DNA of 64,000 nucleotides, taken from Talpa occidentalis (lineage: Eukaryota; Chordata; Mammalia; Eulipotyphla; Talpidae). This document shows positions 23,910 through 34,849 of this stretch, piece by piece (the first letter of the stretch is position 1; the number at the start of each line of letters is the position of its first letter). The stretch covers positions 68,875,715 through 68,939,714 of the forward strand of contig NW_023605083.1 in NCBI RefSeq assembly GCF_014898055.3, written 5' to 3'. Below the pieces are notes generated by a model. That model saw nothing but the letters and a program-made list of their open reading frames with translations. It was not told the DNA's origin and did no database searches. Position numbers and translations under genes: made by a program.

Positions 23910-24900
23910 TCAAAACTCTGTACTAGACACTATTGTAAAAACTAGGGACCCAGAGCTTAGACATTGACCACCCTTATAGAGTTTATAATCTGATGGGAAG
24001 AAAGTAGATATAATTGGAAACAAATGAATTAAAAAAAAATAGGTAGCGTAGTGTTAGAAAGTGATTGGCATTTTAATAAGGATGATAGATCAACACCATC
24101 ACCAAAATGATACATGGGGGATCATCTTCCAAGCTAAAAATCATTAAAACAGCGCATTCAAAAATACTAAGCTGTGAGTGGGTGTTGTGTGTTCTTGAAT
24201 AGCAAAAATTCAATGTGGCTGAATTAGAGTGAGCCAGAGGGAGAGAATTGGAAGCAATATCCGAGATAGTGAAAAAAACAGTGTGAGACCCTGTAAGTCA
24301 CTGTAGTAAGTAGCACTGACTTTCACTCTGAGTGAAATGAGCATCCACTAAAGAAGGGACAGAATGTAAGTCACCTTTTCAAAGAAATTCTCTGGATCCC
24401 ATGTCAAAGGATGCTGTTGTCTTGAAGTAGGGTGGGAGTATAGGTGAGGAGTGATCAGACTCTTGGCTTACTTTGAAGACCCTCAACAGGAAGCATGTGG
24501 CATAGGCAAGAGAGTACTCAGAGACAGCACCAGCACTGGACCTGAGAAGTTGAAAGGATAGAGTTTGTATTTGCAAATATGAATAAGACATTCAGGAGGA
24601 GGTCTGGTGGCACTGAGTTTGGGGTACTGGTTATATTTGATATGCCTGCTATAAATCTCCCAGTGGAGATGCTGGTAGAGTTGGATATAGGGACCTGGAG
24701 CTCAGGAGAAACATCTTAACTGAAGATGCAATTTGAGAAGTCTCTATTATAAAATGACATTCAAACCATGGACTGCATGAGATCACCACAGCGGTGAGTT
24801 TAGACACAGGAAAGGAGGGACCTGAGACATTCAGTGTTTAAAAATGAGATGTTAGAGGTCCCAGAAAAGACTAAGAGTGCTGAGTGATGTAGGAAGAGAA
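23910..24900. repeat. Ancient LINE-like remnants (weak)
   Basis: Blocks such as 'ttatagagtttataatctga' (23976), 'tatgcctgctataaatctcc' (24641) and 'ggagatgctggtagagttgg' (24664) resemble very old mammalian LINE (L2-like) sequence. Stops occur in all frames. Classification needs a profile search. Confidence 0.35.
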
Positions 24901-25328
24901 ATAAAGGTATTGTATCTGGAAATTAAGTGAAGAAAACATATAGGTAAAATGTTGCTCTTGACTCAATTAAGATGAGAATACAAATAGGGTGTTGGATTTA
25001 GCAACAGGAAAGCAGAGAGAACCATGAAAAGACAGGTGTTATCAGTATTGTTAACCTTAACGAGTGGAAAGCACACTGAATTTGGAGTCAGGGCAGTTGC
25101 ATTCAAGTAAAAAATAATAAAGGAAAGTGATAAAAACATAAATGTTTTCCTCATGGGGTGAGCATGATGATTAAATGATACACTGAAGCTAAACATACTT
25201 GGTGGAAAATGAAGGGAAATGCAATGTCAACTCAAAACATCAAGGTCATGGGAAAAGTGGGATCATAATGTATGTGTGACTGTTTTTATACTCTCAGATG
25301 GCTGAGCCATACATGATCCCCACCCCTA

Positions 25329-25329
<1 letters not shown>

Positions 25330-25367
<38 letters not shown>
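25330..25367 (+). repeat. (CA)n microsatellite
   Basis: About 19 CA units, followed by a degenerate CA/TG stretch up to about 25400. Confidence 0.97.
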
Positions 25368-25370
<3 letters not shown>

Positions 25371-25464
25371 GCACAGGCAGGCGTGCACACAGTGTACACA
25401 GATTCTCTCAATAATGCTAGAGACTGAATATGTATCATAAAGCTCTAAAAGGTTTAAGAGTTAA

Positions 25465-25660
25465 GCCAGCCTGTTGCAGCTCGGTGCTGCTGACATTACC
25501 AGACGGCATTAATTTAATTCCACTCAGTTATGCTTTTAAATTTGATTTGAGAAATGTGTCATAAAATGCTATTGAGAAGTGCAGTGCCGCATTCCTAAGC
25601 AGGCTGGGAGCCTGTGTCTGTCTGGGAATCCTGGAGGGAAGCGGATGGAGTTCATGTTGA
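25465..25660. other. Unique block, conserved-noncoding candidate
   Basis: Repeat-free sequence with homeodomain-type cores ('gcattaatttaattccac'), 'cactcagttatgctttt' and several retained CpG sites (gctcgg, gacggc, gccgc) in a CpG-poor surrounding. No open frame explains it. Inference only: possible distal enhancer or other constrained element. Confidence 0.3.
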
Positions 25661-26225
25661 GCCTATGGACTTTAGAGAGTTTACTCTTTGCTGGGATCCT
25701 GGTAAAAGAGGTTTGCTGATCCTGGATTTCTCACTGTTGAAAGGAGATCAGAAGCAAAGCATAAATCTCTAGGGAACAAGGAAAGGAAATGCAAAGAGTA
25801 AATGAAAGTATATGAAAAATTATAATTTTAACAAATAACAGGACTTGGTGAAAAGACTGCATATATATGAAACTGACTTCATGGTAAAGAACTTTAACCC
25901 ATTCGTTATCATGGGTCATCAAGACTGCTTTCTCATTTCTCATCTCTGACCTCAGTTTCTCTGCTCTTAAATTAAATGTCACAGAACAGGAAAGTTGTCT
26001 CCAAAGAGAGACAGAACTTCCTCAATATACATACACAATGACCCCTTGAGGTGAAGAAAATAAATCTGGAACTGATATTTTCATTTATTTCTATTTTTTT
26101 TTTAAATCTGTATGCCTTGTGCATGTTTTTGTAATGTGCATAATATAAATAGCAAGTAAATAGATAGATAAATCTATGTAGTATATGTCTTCTCACTCTC
26201 TACATAAGAATTTTCATTTGTTAGA
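25661..26225. other. Unique DNA, no gene
   Basis: AT-rich, with a short GATA-type repeat at 26160-26172. No repeat family recognised. Confidence 0.4.
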
Positions 26226-28285
26226 GATGAAACACCTATACAAAGAAAATTATAAAACACTGTTAAAAGAAATTGAAGAAGACAGAAAGAAATAGAAAGA
26301 CCTCCCCTGCTCATGGATTGGAAGAATCAGCATTATTGAAATGGCCGTCCTTCCAAAAGCAATATACAGATTCAATGCTATTCCAATAAAAATCCCAATG
26401 ACATTCTTCAAAGAAATAGAACAAATACTGATGAAATTCATATAGAGCCACAAAAAAACCATGAATAGCCAAAGTCCTACTGATGAAAGCAAAGGAGAAA
26501 GGAGGTATCACACTTCCAAACTTCAAGCTGTACTACAAAGCCATAATAATTAAAACAGTTTGGTATTGGAAGAAAAACAGACACACAAACCAGTGGAACT
26601 GAATAGAGAGCCAAGAAATAAAGCCACACTTATATGAACAACTAATCTTTGACAAAGGAGCAAAGAATATGCAATGGAACATGGACAGTTTGTTCAATAA
26701 ATGGTGCTGGGAAAACTGGACCTCCACATGCAAAAAAATGAAACTAGACCACTACCTCTCACCATGAACAAAAATCAACTCAAAATGGATAAAAGAACTG
26801 GACATAAGACCTGAAACCATAAAATATATAGAAGAAAATATAGGGAAACCACTACAAGACATACATCTCAGAAACATCTTTAAAGACTCATCACCCAAAA
26901 CAGTGATAGTGAAGGCAAAGATAAACACCTGGGATTACATCAAACTGAAAAGCTTCTGTACAGCCAAAGAGACATTAGCCAAAACAGTCACTTCACTGAT
27001 TTGGGAAAAAATCTTTGCACTCCATTCAATTGATAAGGGACTGATCACAAAGATATACAAAGACCTCACACAGCTCAACAAAAACAAAATAAACAATCCA
27101 GTCAAGAAATGGGCAGAAGAACTCAAAAGACATTTCTTCAAAGAGGAAATGCAAATGGCCAACAGGCATATGAAAAAATGTTCAACATCCCTTATAATCA
27201 GGGAAATGCAAATCATCAAAATCACACTGAGCTACCACCTTACACCAGTAAGAATGGCACATACCAAAAAAAAAAAAAAAAAAAAGCAACAACAAATGTT
27301 GGTGAGGATGTGGTGAAAAAGGAACTCTTCTACATTGCTGGCGGGAGTGAAAACTGGTCCAACCACTGTGGAAAGCTGTCTGGAGGTTCCTCAGTCTACT
27401 AAAAATGGAGCTACCATACTATCTGGCAATTCCACTACTAGGGATCTACCCAAAGGACACAAAAACAGTGATTCAAAAGAGCACCTGTACACCTATGTTT
27501 ATTGTAGCACTATTTACAATAAGTAAAACCTGGAAACAACCCAAATGCCCCAAAATAGATGACTGGATCAAGAAGATGTGGTATATATACACAATGGAAT
27601 ATTATTCAGCAATCAAAAAAAGATAAACTCATGCCATTTGCAGCAATGTGGATGGAGCTAGAAGGAATTATGCTCAGTGAAATAAGCCAGAAGGAAAAAG
27701 AAAAATAGGGCCTCCCCAGTTGCACAGCGGTTGAGCGCTGGGTTGTGAAGCTGCCCACAGCCTCTGCAGCGCCGGTTCAATCCCACATGGTGCACAGACC
27801 TCTCCTGTGGCCCGCTGCTCCCCTCAGCAATGTACTTCGTCACTCTGCCCGTTCTGTTCTCGGCTCTGACTCTGGTGAATTCTCTCACCCTCCCGTGCTT
27901 CTGACTGTACTCAGTGCTTATATAAATAAATAAATAAATCTTAAAAAAAGAGAAAGAAAAAGAAAAATATCAGATGGCTTCACTTATAACAGGAATATAG
28001 GGGAACCAAATAAGACATCAGTATAACAAATAATAACAGTACAGAACACAACAAAGCAAAAACAGACAATTATAAACCAGAGGCACACTGCAGGGGAGGA
28101 GGAGGGAGAGGCATCAGAGGGGGGGAGGGAGGAGCACAGAGGACTGTGGTGATGGTGCACGGGTGCCTTGGGGAAGGAAATTCTATGGGGACTCAATCTG
28201 AGGGGGTGGGGGAAGCAAATATTGTCTAAAAAATTTAAAAAATGATAAATGTTAAAATAAAAATAAAAAATAAAATAAAATAAAG
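26226..28285 (+). mobile_element. L1, 5'-truncated: ORF2 C-terminal part and 3' UTR
   Basis: Begins inside ORF2 ('gatgaaacacctatacaaag') and continues through the RT-distal region into the C-terminal segment. The frame 26903-27316 encodes a segment starting [20 protein letters not shown] that is typical of the L1 ORF2 C-terminus; stops and frameshifts elsewhere show it is dead. Features: a 20-A expansion at 27266-27285, a G-rich purine tract in the 3' UTR (28092-28133) and an A-rich end with TAAAA units. It carries SINE copy 8. No clear target duplication was found. Confidence 0.95.
27708..27955 (+). mobile_element. tRNA-derived SINE copy 8 (subfamily A) with internal deletion
   Basis: Inserted in the L1 with the 14-bp duplication GAAAAAGAAAAATA (27694-27707 and 27956-27969). 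After the B box ('ggttcaatccc') the sequence jumps straight to 'acatggtgcacagacctc', dropping about 33 bp that other copies have between two TCCC words. The tail is TAAA units then CTTAAAAAAA. Confidence 0.95.
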
Positions 28286-28474
28286 AAATAAGTACAGGCA
28301 TTAATAGATATAAAATTGTATCAGCTATGATATGCAGTTAAAACTAAACAATGTTAATCTTCAAATTATATGGATATTCTTTTTTATGGTAAAAAAAAAT
28401 AGATGTGCGTGGGGTGTGTGTGTGTGCGTGTGTGTGTAGACACACATACATATGTATACAAACATACATACACA
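28286..28474. other. Unique DNA with GT/CA/CATA low complexity
   Basis: A 'gtgtgtgtgtgtgcgtgtg' type stretch (28411-28438) is followed by CACATACA units up to the next L1. No gene. Confidence 0.6.
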
Positions 28475-28990
28475 CAATGGAATGCTACTCAAGCAATCAA
28501 AAAAAGATAAACTCATAGGGCCTCCCCTGGTGGCGCAGCAGTTGAGCGCTGGGCTGCAAGGCTGCCCGCAGCCTCTGCAGCGCTGGTTTGTTCCCCGGCT
28601 GCCAGTGAGGGTCCCACAAAAAAAAAAAAAAAAAAAGATAAACTCATGCCATTTGCAGCATCATAGATGGAGCTGGAAGGGATTTTGCTAAGTGAAATAA
28701 ATAAGAAGGAAAAAGAAATATCACGTGACTTCACTTACAGGTGGAATATAAGGAAACTGAACAAAGGGTCAAGAAAAAACAAAACTTACAAGCTGACCAT
28801 AGATCTGAGGCGTACAGCAGGGGAGGGGGAGGGAGAATGGTCAAAACAATGGAGGGAAGAGCACAAGGGCCTGTGGTGATAGATCATGGGTGCTATGGTT
28901 GTGGGAGAACTATAGGCACTACACCTTAGAGGAAAAATCGAATATTGTACAAAAATGAACAATGTTGTAAGAAAATAAATACATTTAAAA
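28475..28990 (+). mobile_element. L1 3' end, short 5'-truncated copy
   Basis: Starts at 'cacacaatggaatgctactc' and includes 'gatggagctggaagggattt', 'gacttcacttacaggtggaa', the purine-rich 3' UTR and 'gaaaataaatacattt'. A truncated SINE (28517-28630) interrupts it. Confidence 0.9.
28517..28630 (+). mobile_element. tRNA-derived SINE copy 9, 3'-truncated (tRNA-like head plus poly(A))
   Basis: Only the head and the first part of the body are present (GGGCCTCCCC to 'gtgagggtcccac', about 100 bp), followed directly by about 20 A. A perfect 17-bp duplication (AAAAAAGATAAACTCAT) flanks it (28500-28516 and 28631-28647), so the short form itself was inserted. The A box 'tggcgcagcagttgagcgc' is intact, while the B box is altered ('ggtttgttcc'). 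Confidence 0.95.
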
Positions 28991-29436
28991 AAATTTTTTT
29001 CATTTGTTGATAGACTGATTGATTATTCTGAGACATGGAAGCAAAATCTAGGGAACTTGCCTGATTGATATCTTTGAAGTTTACGTTTTAAATGACCTTA
29101 TAGTCTAAAACAAGTTGTTCTAGTCATTGCAATTGCCTTAACATGTGAAATGGAAGTTTGACAATTGAACTGACTGCTCAACTTTTGAGTTTTTCATGAT
29201 TAAAAAAAATGGACTTCCTCGACCAGGAACTTAGTGGAGACAGTAAGAGCTGTCTCGTTTCTATAAATCAAGAATATCTAAGGTGCAACCTCACACCTAT
29301 TCCATAAGTGTTAGCAGCAAGGAACTATAATTGGGTTCAGGATATCTCAGTGGCTGTCCTAGGTTTGTCAGGGATTTGCCTGTGGGGGGCTGGACTAACC
29401 ACGCCCCTACTCTATGTGTCCTGGTCAAGTGTGCAG
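28991..29436. other. Unique DNA, no gene
   Basis: No repeat family recognised. The stretch 29340-29410 is less AT-rich than its surroundings, with nothing identifiable. Confidence 0.45.
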
Positions 29437-30252
29437 ATTTTCTAACAGGCACATGAAAAACTCTTCAGTATCACTAGATAGCAAGGAAATGCAAATCAAA
29501 ATCACAATGAGATATTACCTCACTGTAGGAAGAATGGCCCACAAAAGAAAGAAAGAAAGAATGGCCCACATGAAAGAAAGAAAGAAAGGAAGGAAGGAAG
29601 GAAGGAAGGAAGGGACAAGGGAAACAACAAATGCAGGAGAGGATGTCAAAATAAAGGAACCCTCTTACACTGCTTGTGGGAATATAAACTTTTCCAGCCA
29701 CTGGGGAAAACTGTGGAGGTTTCTAAAACACTAAAAATGGATCTACCCTATGATCCAGTGATTCCACTTATAGGAATCTACCCAAAGAACAACAAAACAC
29801 TGATTTGAAAGCAAACTTGCACTCCTATGTTTATCGCAGCACTCTTTATAATGTGAAAACAACCCAGAAGCCCCAAAATAGATGACTGTATCAAAAAGTA
29901 TCTTTTGTGGTATATTTATATAATGGAATATTAGTCAGTGTTCAAAAAAGACAAACTCATGCCATTTGCAGCAACAAGGATGCAGCTGGAAGGGATTACA
30001 CTAGCTGACATTAGTAAGAAGGAAAAAGGTAAATACCAGACGGTCTCACTTATATGTGCAATATAGAGAAACCAAATGAAAGGTCAAAAAATGTCAGAAC
30101 GAGTGAGCTGACCATAGGACTGAGGCATACAGCGAAAGAAGGGTAGAAGGGGGCCCAAACAGGGGAGGGAAGAACACAAGGGAATATGGTGACGGTTCAT
30201 GGATGATAAGGTTGCGGGAGAACAGTGGGGACTACAATTATGTAAAAAAAAA
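29437..30252 (+). mobile_element. L1 3' end, 5'-truncated
   Basis: Begins near 'ctaacaggcacatgaaaaac' (the ORF2 'aacaggcatatgaaaaa' region of the 26-kb copy) and runs through 'atgccatttgcagcaacaag' and the 3' UTR purine tract to an A run at 30247-30257. An expanded AAAG/AAGG stretch sits at 29539-29615. No SINE interrupts it. Confidence 0.92.
29539..29615 (+). repeat. (AAAG)n/(AAGG)n with a local duplication
   Basis: The word GAATGGCCCACA occurs twice (29530 and 29559), each followed by GAAA units; the second run passes into AAGG units. A slippage or unequal duplication inside the L1. Confidence 0.9.
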
Positions 30253-30289
30253 AAAATTCAGTTAATTCAAAAATTAATTTAAAAATCAA

Positions 30290-30530
30290 ATTTCTCCTGA
30301 TGCAGATCTCAACTCAAAGGTGACTTCCTCAGCTCAGTCTACTCTGACCCCTCCCTCTAAGGGATGCTTCTTCTCTGCCTGCGTTAACTCATTTTCACCG
30401 ACTATTTGATTTTCTTCCTAGAACAATAACTCTCTGATATTGTCTATTTATCATTTTGTTCATGTGTTTATTGTCCGTCTCCTCTAACTAGAATGAGAGC
30501 TCCATGGAAACCACAGGGAGCAGAGGCAGA
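30290..30530 (+). repeat. L2 3' region
   Basis: 'caactcaaaggtgacttcct', 'tctactctgacccctccctc', 'tgtgtttattgtccgtctcc' and 'actagaatgagagctccatg' are the L2 3' landmarks in order. Confidence 0.8.
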
Positions 30531-30886
30531 TGTCCCTGGAGGCAAATAGAGTTTAAGCTTCAGGACCCTGGGGTGTTGCATCAGCAATGTGATCACCTGG
30601 TTCTGTTTCTCTTTTCTCTTTAAAATTTTCAAAGGAAAATACTCCACGATAGAATTGATCAAGAGCAATACCTCCTTTTACTCACTTTCCCCGCATAGCA
30701 CTTTGTCTTTTTTTGCATCCAGCTAAGAGGGATTTTAATTGGATATATATTTTGTGGGGTTTGGTAGCACATTTTTACCTAACTTGTCATCCCTTCTGTA
30801 TCTATTTAAGCTGTGGTCAGCAAGAGTTCACTGATTAGTTAAGGGGCAGAGCTAAGATTCAGACAAGTATTTGCTTCTACTACTAT
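30531..30886. other. Unique DNA, no gene
   Basis: No repeat family recognised. A 66-codon minus-strand frame has no domain. Confidence 0.4.
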
Positions 30887-31374
30887 TGCTAGGGGGAAAA
30901 AGATGTCCTAAAACTAATTCCATACAGGCTTTGTGGACTCCACCCCAACTCCAGACCAAAGCCAAAAGACACTGGGAACTACAAATCCCATCACCACCAA
31001 AGGGAAGGTTGCTGGAACCTGAGGGTGGGGTTAAGCAGCCAGGTTTGGTATAAAACCAGACACGTGGGCTTTGGGGAATTCCCTTTTTTGGCTCTTTGCC
31101 AGCTCGCAGTGCAGGGGGTGCTGGGGGTGGGGGTGCAGCTCTGAGAGTGACTTTGGGTTTCCAGGTCGGCGGATCGGGTAGGACGCATTAAAGACTTTAT
31201 TTCCCTATTTTCTCCCTGAGTTGTACATTTCCTCAATCCCCTTTCCCTTGTAAATAAACCTTTTATTAACCTTTTGTGTGTGCCTGTAGTGGAGTATTAG
31301 TAAGTCCCTTTTAAGCATGTGGGTGAGGACCCACAGCCAGGCCACCCATTTTATATCGGGACTTCTCCATAACA
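30887..31374 (+). mobile_element. Solo LTR, ERV-type, plus strand
   Basis: Promoter-like layout: 'actacaaatcccatcacc' (30978-30995), TATAAAA at 31049-31055, a 'cccttttttggctctttgcc' block, ATTAAA and AATAAA (31253-31258), and an end at 'tctccataaca'. Its order of words (ggactccacccc, actacaa-tccca, ggtggggttaag-agcc, ttttttggctct) aligns with the minus-strand LTR at 35.6-36.4 kb, so the two are related. Start and end are set by that alignment; I did not find a matching target duplication. No internal retroviral sequence adjoins it. Confidence 0.75.
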
Positions 31375-31870
31375 TTAGGAGCTTAGTGTTGCATACATCA
31401 TGCCTTTTTGTAAGTTTAGTTATCAGTCAATAGGTGTCTTGTTTCCAAAATCCAGAAATATGCTAACATGTCTGCAGTCACTTGCCAGTACTTCGTGCTG
31501 TTTACAGACATCCCTTTGGGCTACAAGACAGGCTTCGAGCCTCATGGCTGTTTTTGAACCACACTCTATGTCTACTTCTTCATTCTGTTATACCTATGTC
31601 CATTTGTTTCCGTGGTCAAAATCGCCTATCCCAATTGAATCTTTATATTCTTTTTCAGCTCTTGCTGTTCTGGTGTGAACTATAGATATGACAAGGTTAG
31701 CATAATAAGCCAATCTACTATGAATCTGTGACACAAACTGGTAAATGAGCATTATCAGTGCAGAGAATAAAGATACAGCACCACACCAAAAAACAAAAAA
31801 CAAAACAAAAAAAAAATGGAAATTCTCTGAAAGCATAATGATAATGATACTAGTTTTCCCCAAGTTGACA
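31375..31870. other. Unassigned DNA after the LTR
   Basis: Open for 92 codons in one plus-strand frame (31400-31678), with no recognisable domain. It could be unique flank or an unrecognised old repeat. A-rich runs at 31783-31816. Confidence 0.35.
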
Positions 31871-31881
31871 TTAATGCTAAA

Positions 31882-31922
31882 TAGTATATTTAGTAATATT
31901 TAGTAATACCTAGTAATATTCA
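31882..31922 (+). repeat. 10-bp tandem repeat TAGTAATATT
   Basis: Three near-identical units, plus a partial unit before them (TAGTATATTT). Confidence 0.8.
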
Positions 31923-33499
31923 ATAATGAGCTGTGGCACTGAATGGAACTTCTTCTGTGTCAATTAAGGAAAAATAGCCCTGGAGGAAAAAAAAATGTGT
32001 TAATTGTCTGGCCTCGACAGAAAATAACATGAAAACAGCATTAGGTAAAAATAGCAAAAGTACACAGGTAAAGAGTGGACAGTATTATAGGGGTGTTGTA
32101 TGTATGAAAAATCCTGAACATTCCTCTGTCGTCAGCAGATTAGCATAGTAGTTTGTTCTGATTTCTAATTTTAAATATTTAACTTTTGTGTCTAATTTTG
32201 TGTTCATTATTTCTGTATTCTTTGCTTAAAAGACCCAAAATTTTACAAACGACAGACCTCACCAAACATGGGTATCCTTGCAGGAAAGTTACATGGGCTT
32301 TCCCCCTAAAGCCTATTTTCTTTGCTTTGCTAGCATATGGGAATCAACAAATGTTGGGAAGGATGGCAAGATGTTCCTTAAGAAACCCTTTCAATCTTAT
32401 TTTCTGTTTTTCTTGATACCCCCTATGATAGAAACTTTGACCTTTATTTCTTGGAGGCCACTGAGAATTGTTCCAGTGAGATCTGCTCCTGGTGAAGATC
32501 ACAGCATCTCCTTTTAACAAGCCTGCCAGTGCATTCATAGGCTACATTCTATGATGCTCTGGAGTATTCTCTGCAAACACCTGGCCAACCCATGTATACA
32601 CTTAAACCTTTCTTGCATGTGACTATACAGGCAGAGACAGTTTCCCAGGGGGTATCATGTCCCTAAAACCCTGGCTTCTGATAGTGAGGCAAGTCACACC
32701 TAGATTTCCTGTGATCCTGGCAGTGTCCTTGTCCTTACCATCCCCATGGCCCTGCCCCCACCCCCAGAACCTGGCTTGACTGCTTTGTCCCATAGCAGGG
32801 CAGATGTTCTTGATATACCACATGTGTGTATATTCCACTCCAGTATTTGAACATTCTGTCGGGAGCTCTGTAAATACAGATGAAATCATTTATCATTAGG
32901 AACAAAAGTCACAAAAAGGAAAGCAAACCAAAATTCTGTTTCCTTTTTCTCTTCATTCCTTACAAGATAAAGTTCATACTGCTAGCATGGAGATCAAGGT
33001 TCATCCTTATCTGGTTTCAACTAACTACCTGTCCTGCTGGACTTGAACTTGACAACAGAACCATGGGAGAGTGATGCAACCATTGTATCCCCACATGCTT
33101 GTGTTTGGGGCTGTTGGGCCCAAAAGATGACAACAGCCTTGCTGTCATTCTCTTAGTTCCTTGGGGTGGATATTAGATGCAGCATTTCTCTCCCCAAGCA
33201 TCCATGGTTATTTAAATATATGTCACATTTTCCTTAGCATCAAAAACCGAGTGTCCTTGATCTTTCTGTTAACTGCAGGGATAATAAAGGGCACTGTACA
33301 CAGTTGATATTTACTGAGAATCTAATGACTTGAATCTCAATCTGTTCAGACATAACAAAATAATTGTTGTGCCTAACATAGTGCCTGACATGGTAGAATA
33401 TAAAGGAAAAGAGTCAATGGGTATCAGTGATTTTACTATAAAGGTCATCACTACCTTTGTCTTTGCAATTCAAGAATCTTCTAGTCAACTTAATAATAA
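31923..33499. other. Mostly unique DNA with an L2 piece
   Basis: L2-like words are at 32930-33060 ('cttcattccttacaagataa', 'gttcatccttatctggtttc'). The rest carries no recognised element, and the small frames at 32186-32517 show no domain. Confidence 0.45.
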
Positions 33500-33720
33500 T
33501 CAATAGAGGATTTTCTTTAAGGGAGGGACTGTGTTAAATACTTTGAAAGGTGTTATATTAAAAGGGTAGGTCATCTTACTGTTACCATCTTGCAATGATA
33601 AAACAGATGTTTGAACAAGAGAACTAAATCAGTGTCACACAATATGGCACAGAGCCAGGATTTGAACCCAATTTTGACTGATTTTAGAAACAGTGTGCCT
33701 TATCACTATGTTATATCTTG
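33500..33720 (-). repeat. MIR
   Basis: 'tcttactgttaccatcttgc', 'aatcagtgtcacacaatatg', 'gagccaggatttgaacccaa' and 'gtgtgccttatcactatgtt' follow the reverse MIR. Confidence 0.75.
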
Positions 33721-34630
33721 CTTCTCATTTCATTAAGACAGAGCTATACTGTTATTATCTGACATGTATTTTATACTTACCTTTCTCCTCTTAGGAAAAA
33801 AAGCCCATCTTGGACTTTATGTACACCACTTGTTCTTACCATCACACTACCTATTGAAAATGCCTTGTGGTTCATTTTTATTTTCTCTCCCCTTCTCTCC
33901 AGACCCATTCTTCTAACACGAGTGGAGTTACATCCTCCTTGCAGTTTCCAATCTCAACGAGCCCAGAATAAGGCTCTGGACTCTGCAGGCCAACAAACTA
34001 ACCTTGGCATAATAAATGATCTGCAGCTTCAGACAGCCTCTGGAATGCCAAATGACCATGACTCCATACCTGTGGAATGTGGAATGGCCCCAGCCTTAGC
34101 CAGGTGACCCACAGCTGCACACAGCTGGAATATGAAAGAGAGTCCAGCTCCTAGCATACCAAGTGCCCTTCAAGGAAAAAGTCACAGAGAAGCCTTCCTG
34201 CTGAGGAGGAAGAAATGGTAGTGATTGACTTTGCCACTACCAGATAAATATCTGTTAATGCCAATAACACCTGAGGCTGAGTCAGGGCAACCTCTGTGAA
34301 CTGCCTGCTGAAAAATTTTTGACTCCCATAATCAGAGAAGCCAATCTCTTCCCATGGGATGAAATATGTTCCCCTTATTTCATGCCTCTAATGTTTCGCC
34401 TAAAAGAAGAAACAGAAATTTTGTTTCTAAAATTCATTTTCTCAGTGCATTAATTTGGATTTACAAACCTTTGTAATCCCTTTAGACAGCATAGGCATCT
34501 AGAGTCCTATTCAGAGGATGCAATTCCCCAGTAAGAGAGCCTGCAGCCTTCCTGGAAGTTGCCTGCAGTGGAGAAAAGGTGTAGGCATATTTACATCAAT
34601 CATGCGCAATAACAAGGATTTTAATGAATC
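33721..34630. other. Unique DNA, no gene
   Basis: The stretch 33860-34420 is less AT-rich and largely repeat-free, but I see no exon or regulatory signature that can be named. Confidence 0.4.
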
Positions 34631-34636
34631 TCTTTC

Positions 34637-34684
34637 CCCCCTTTTTTTCATTCTTCTTTTATCTTTTTTTTTCTTTTTTTGCAG
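34637..34684 (+). other. Long polypyrimidine tract ending in GCAG
   Basis: About 45 nearly pure pyrimidines, then 'gcag' and 'tgacagtcctcagtgaat'. It has the form of a strong 3' splice site, with 'tttaatgaatc' as a possible branch-point region. With no coding sequence or partner donor visible, it is only a candidate. Confidence 0.25.
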
Positions 34685-34849
34685 TGACAGTCCTCAGTGA
34701 ATATTTCTTTATTCCTCTCTTTTCCATTGCATTTCAATGCATTGGTTTTAAAAGAAGGATTTGCAAACTGAGTATTAAAACTCCACGGCATGTCATCTCC
34801 AAAATCTATAAGACGATAAGAAGATAAGAGGCCAAACCCACTGAAAGCT

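Noticed and set aside
26903..27316. Open frame with real protein similarity
   Set aside because: It is the C-terminal part of L1 ORF2, inside a truncated, dead L1, so it is annotated as a mobile element and not as a host gene.
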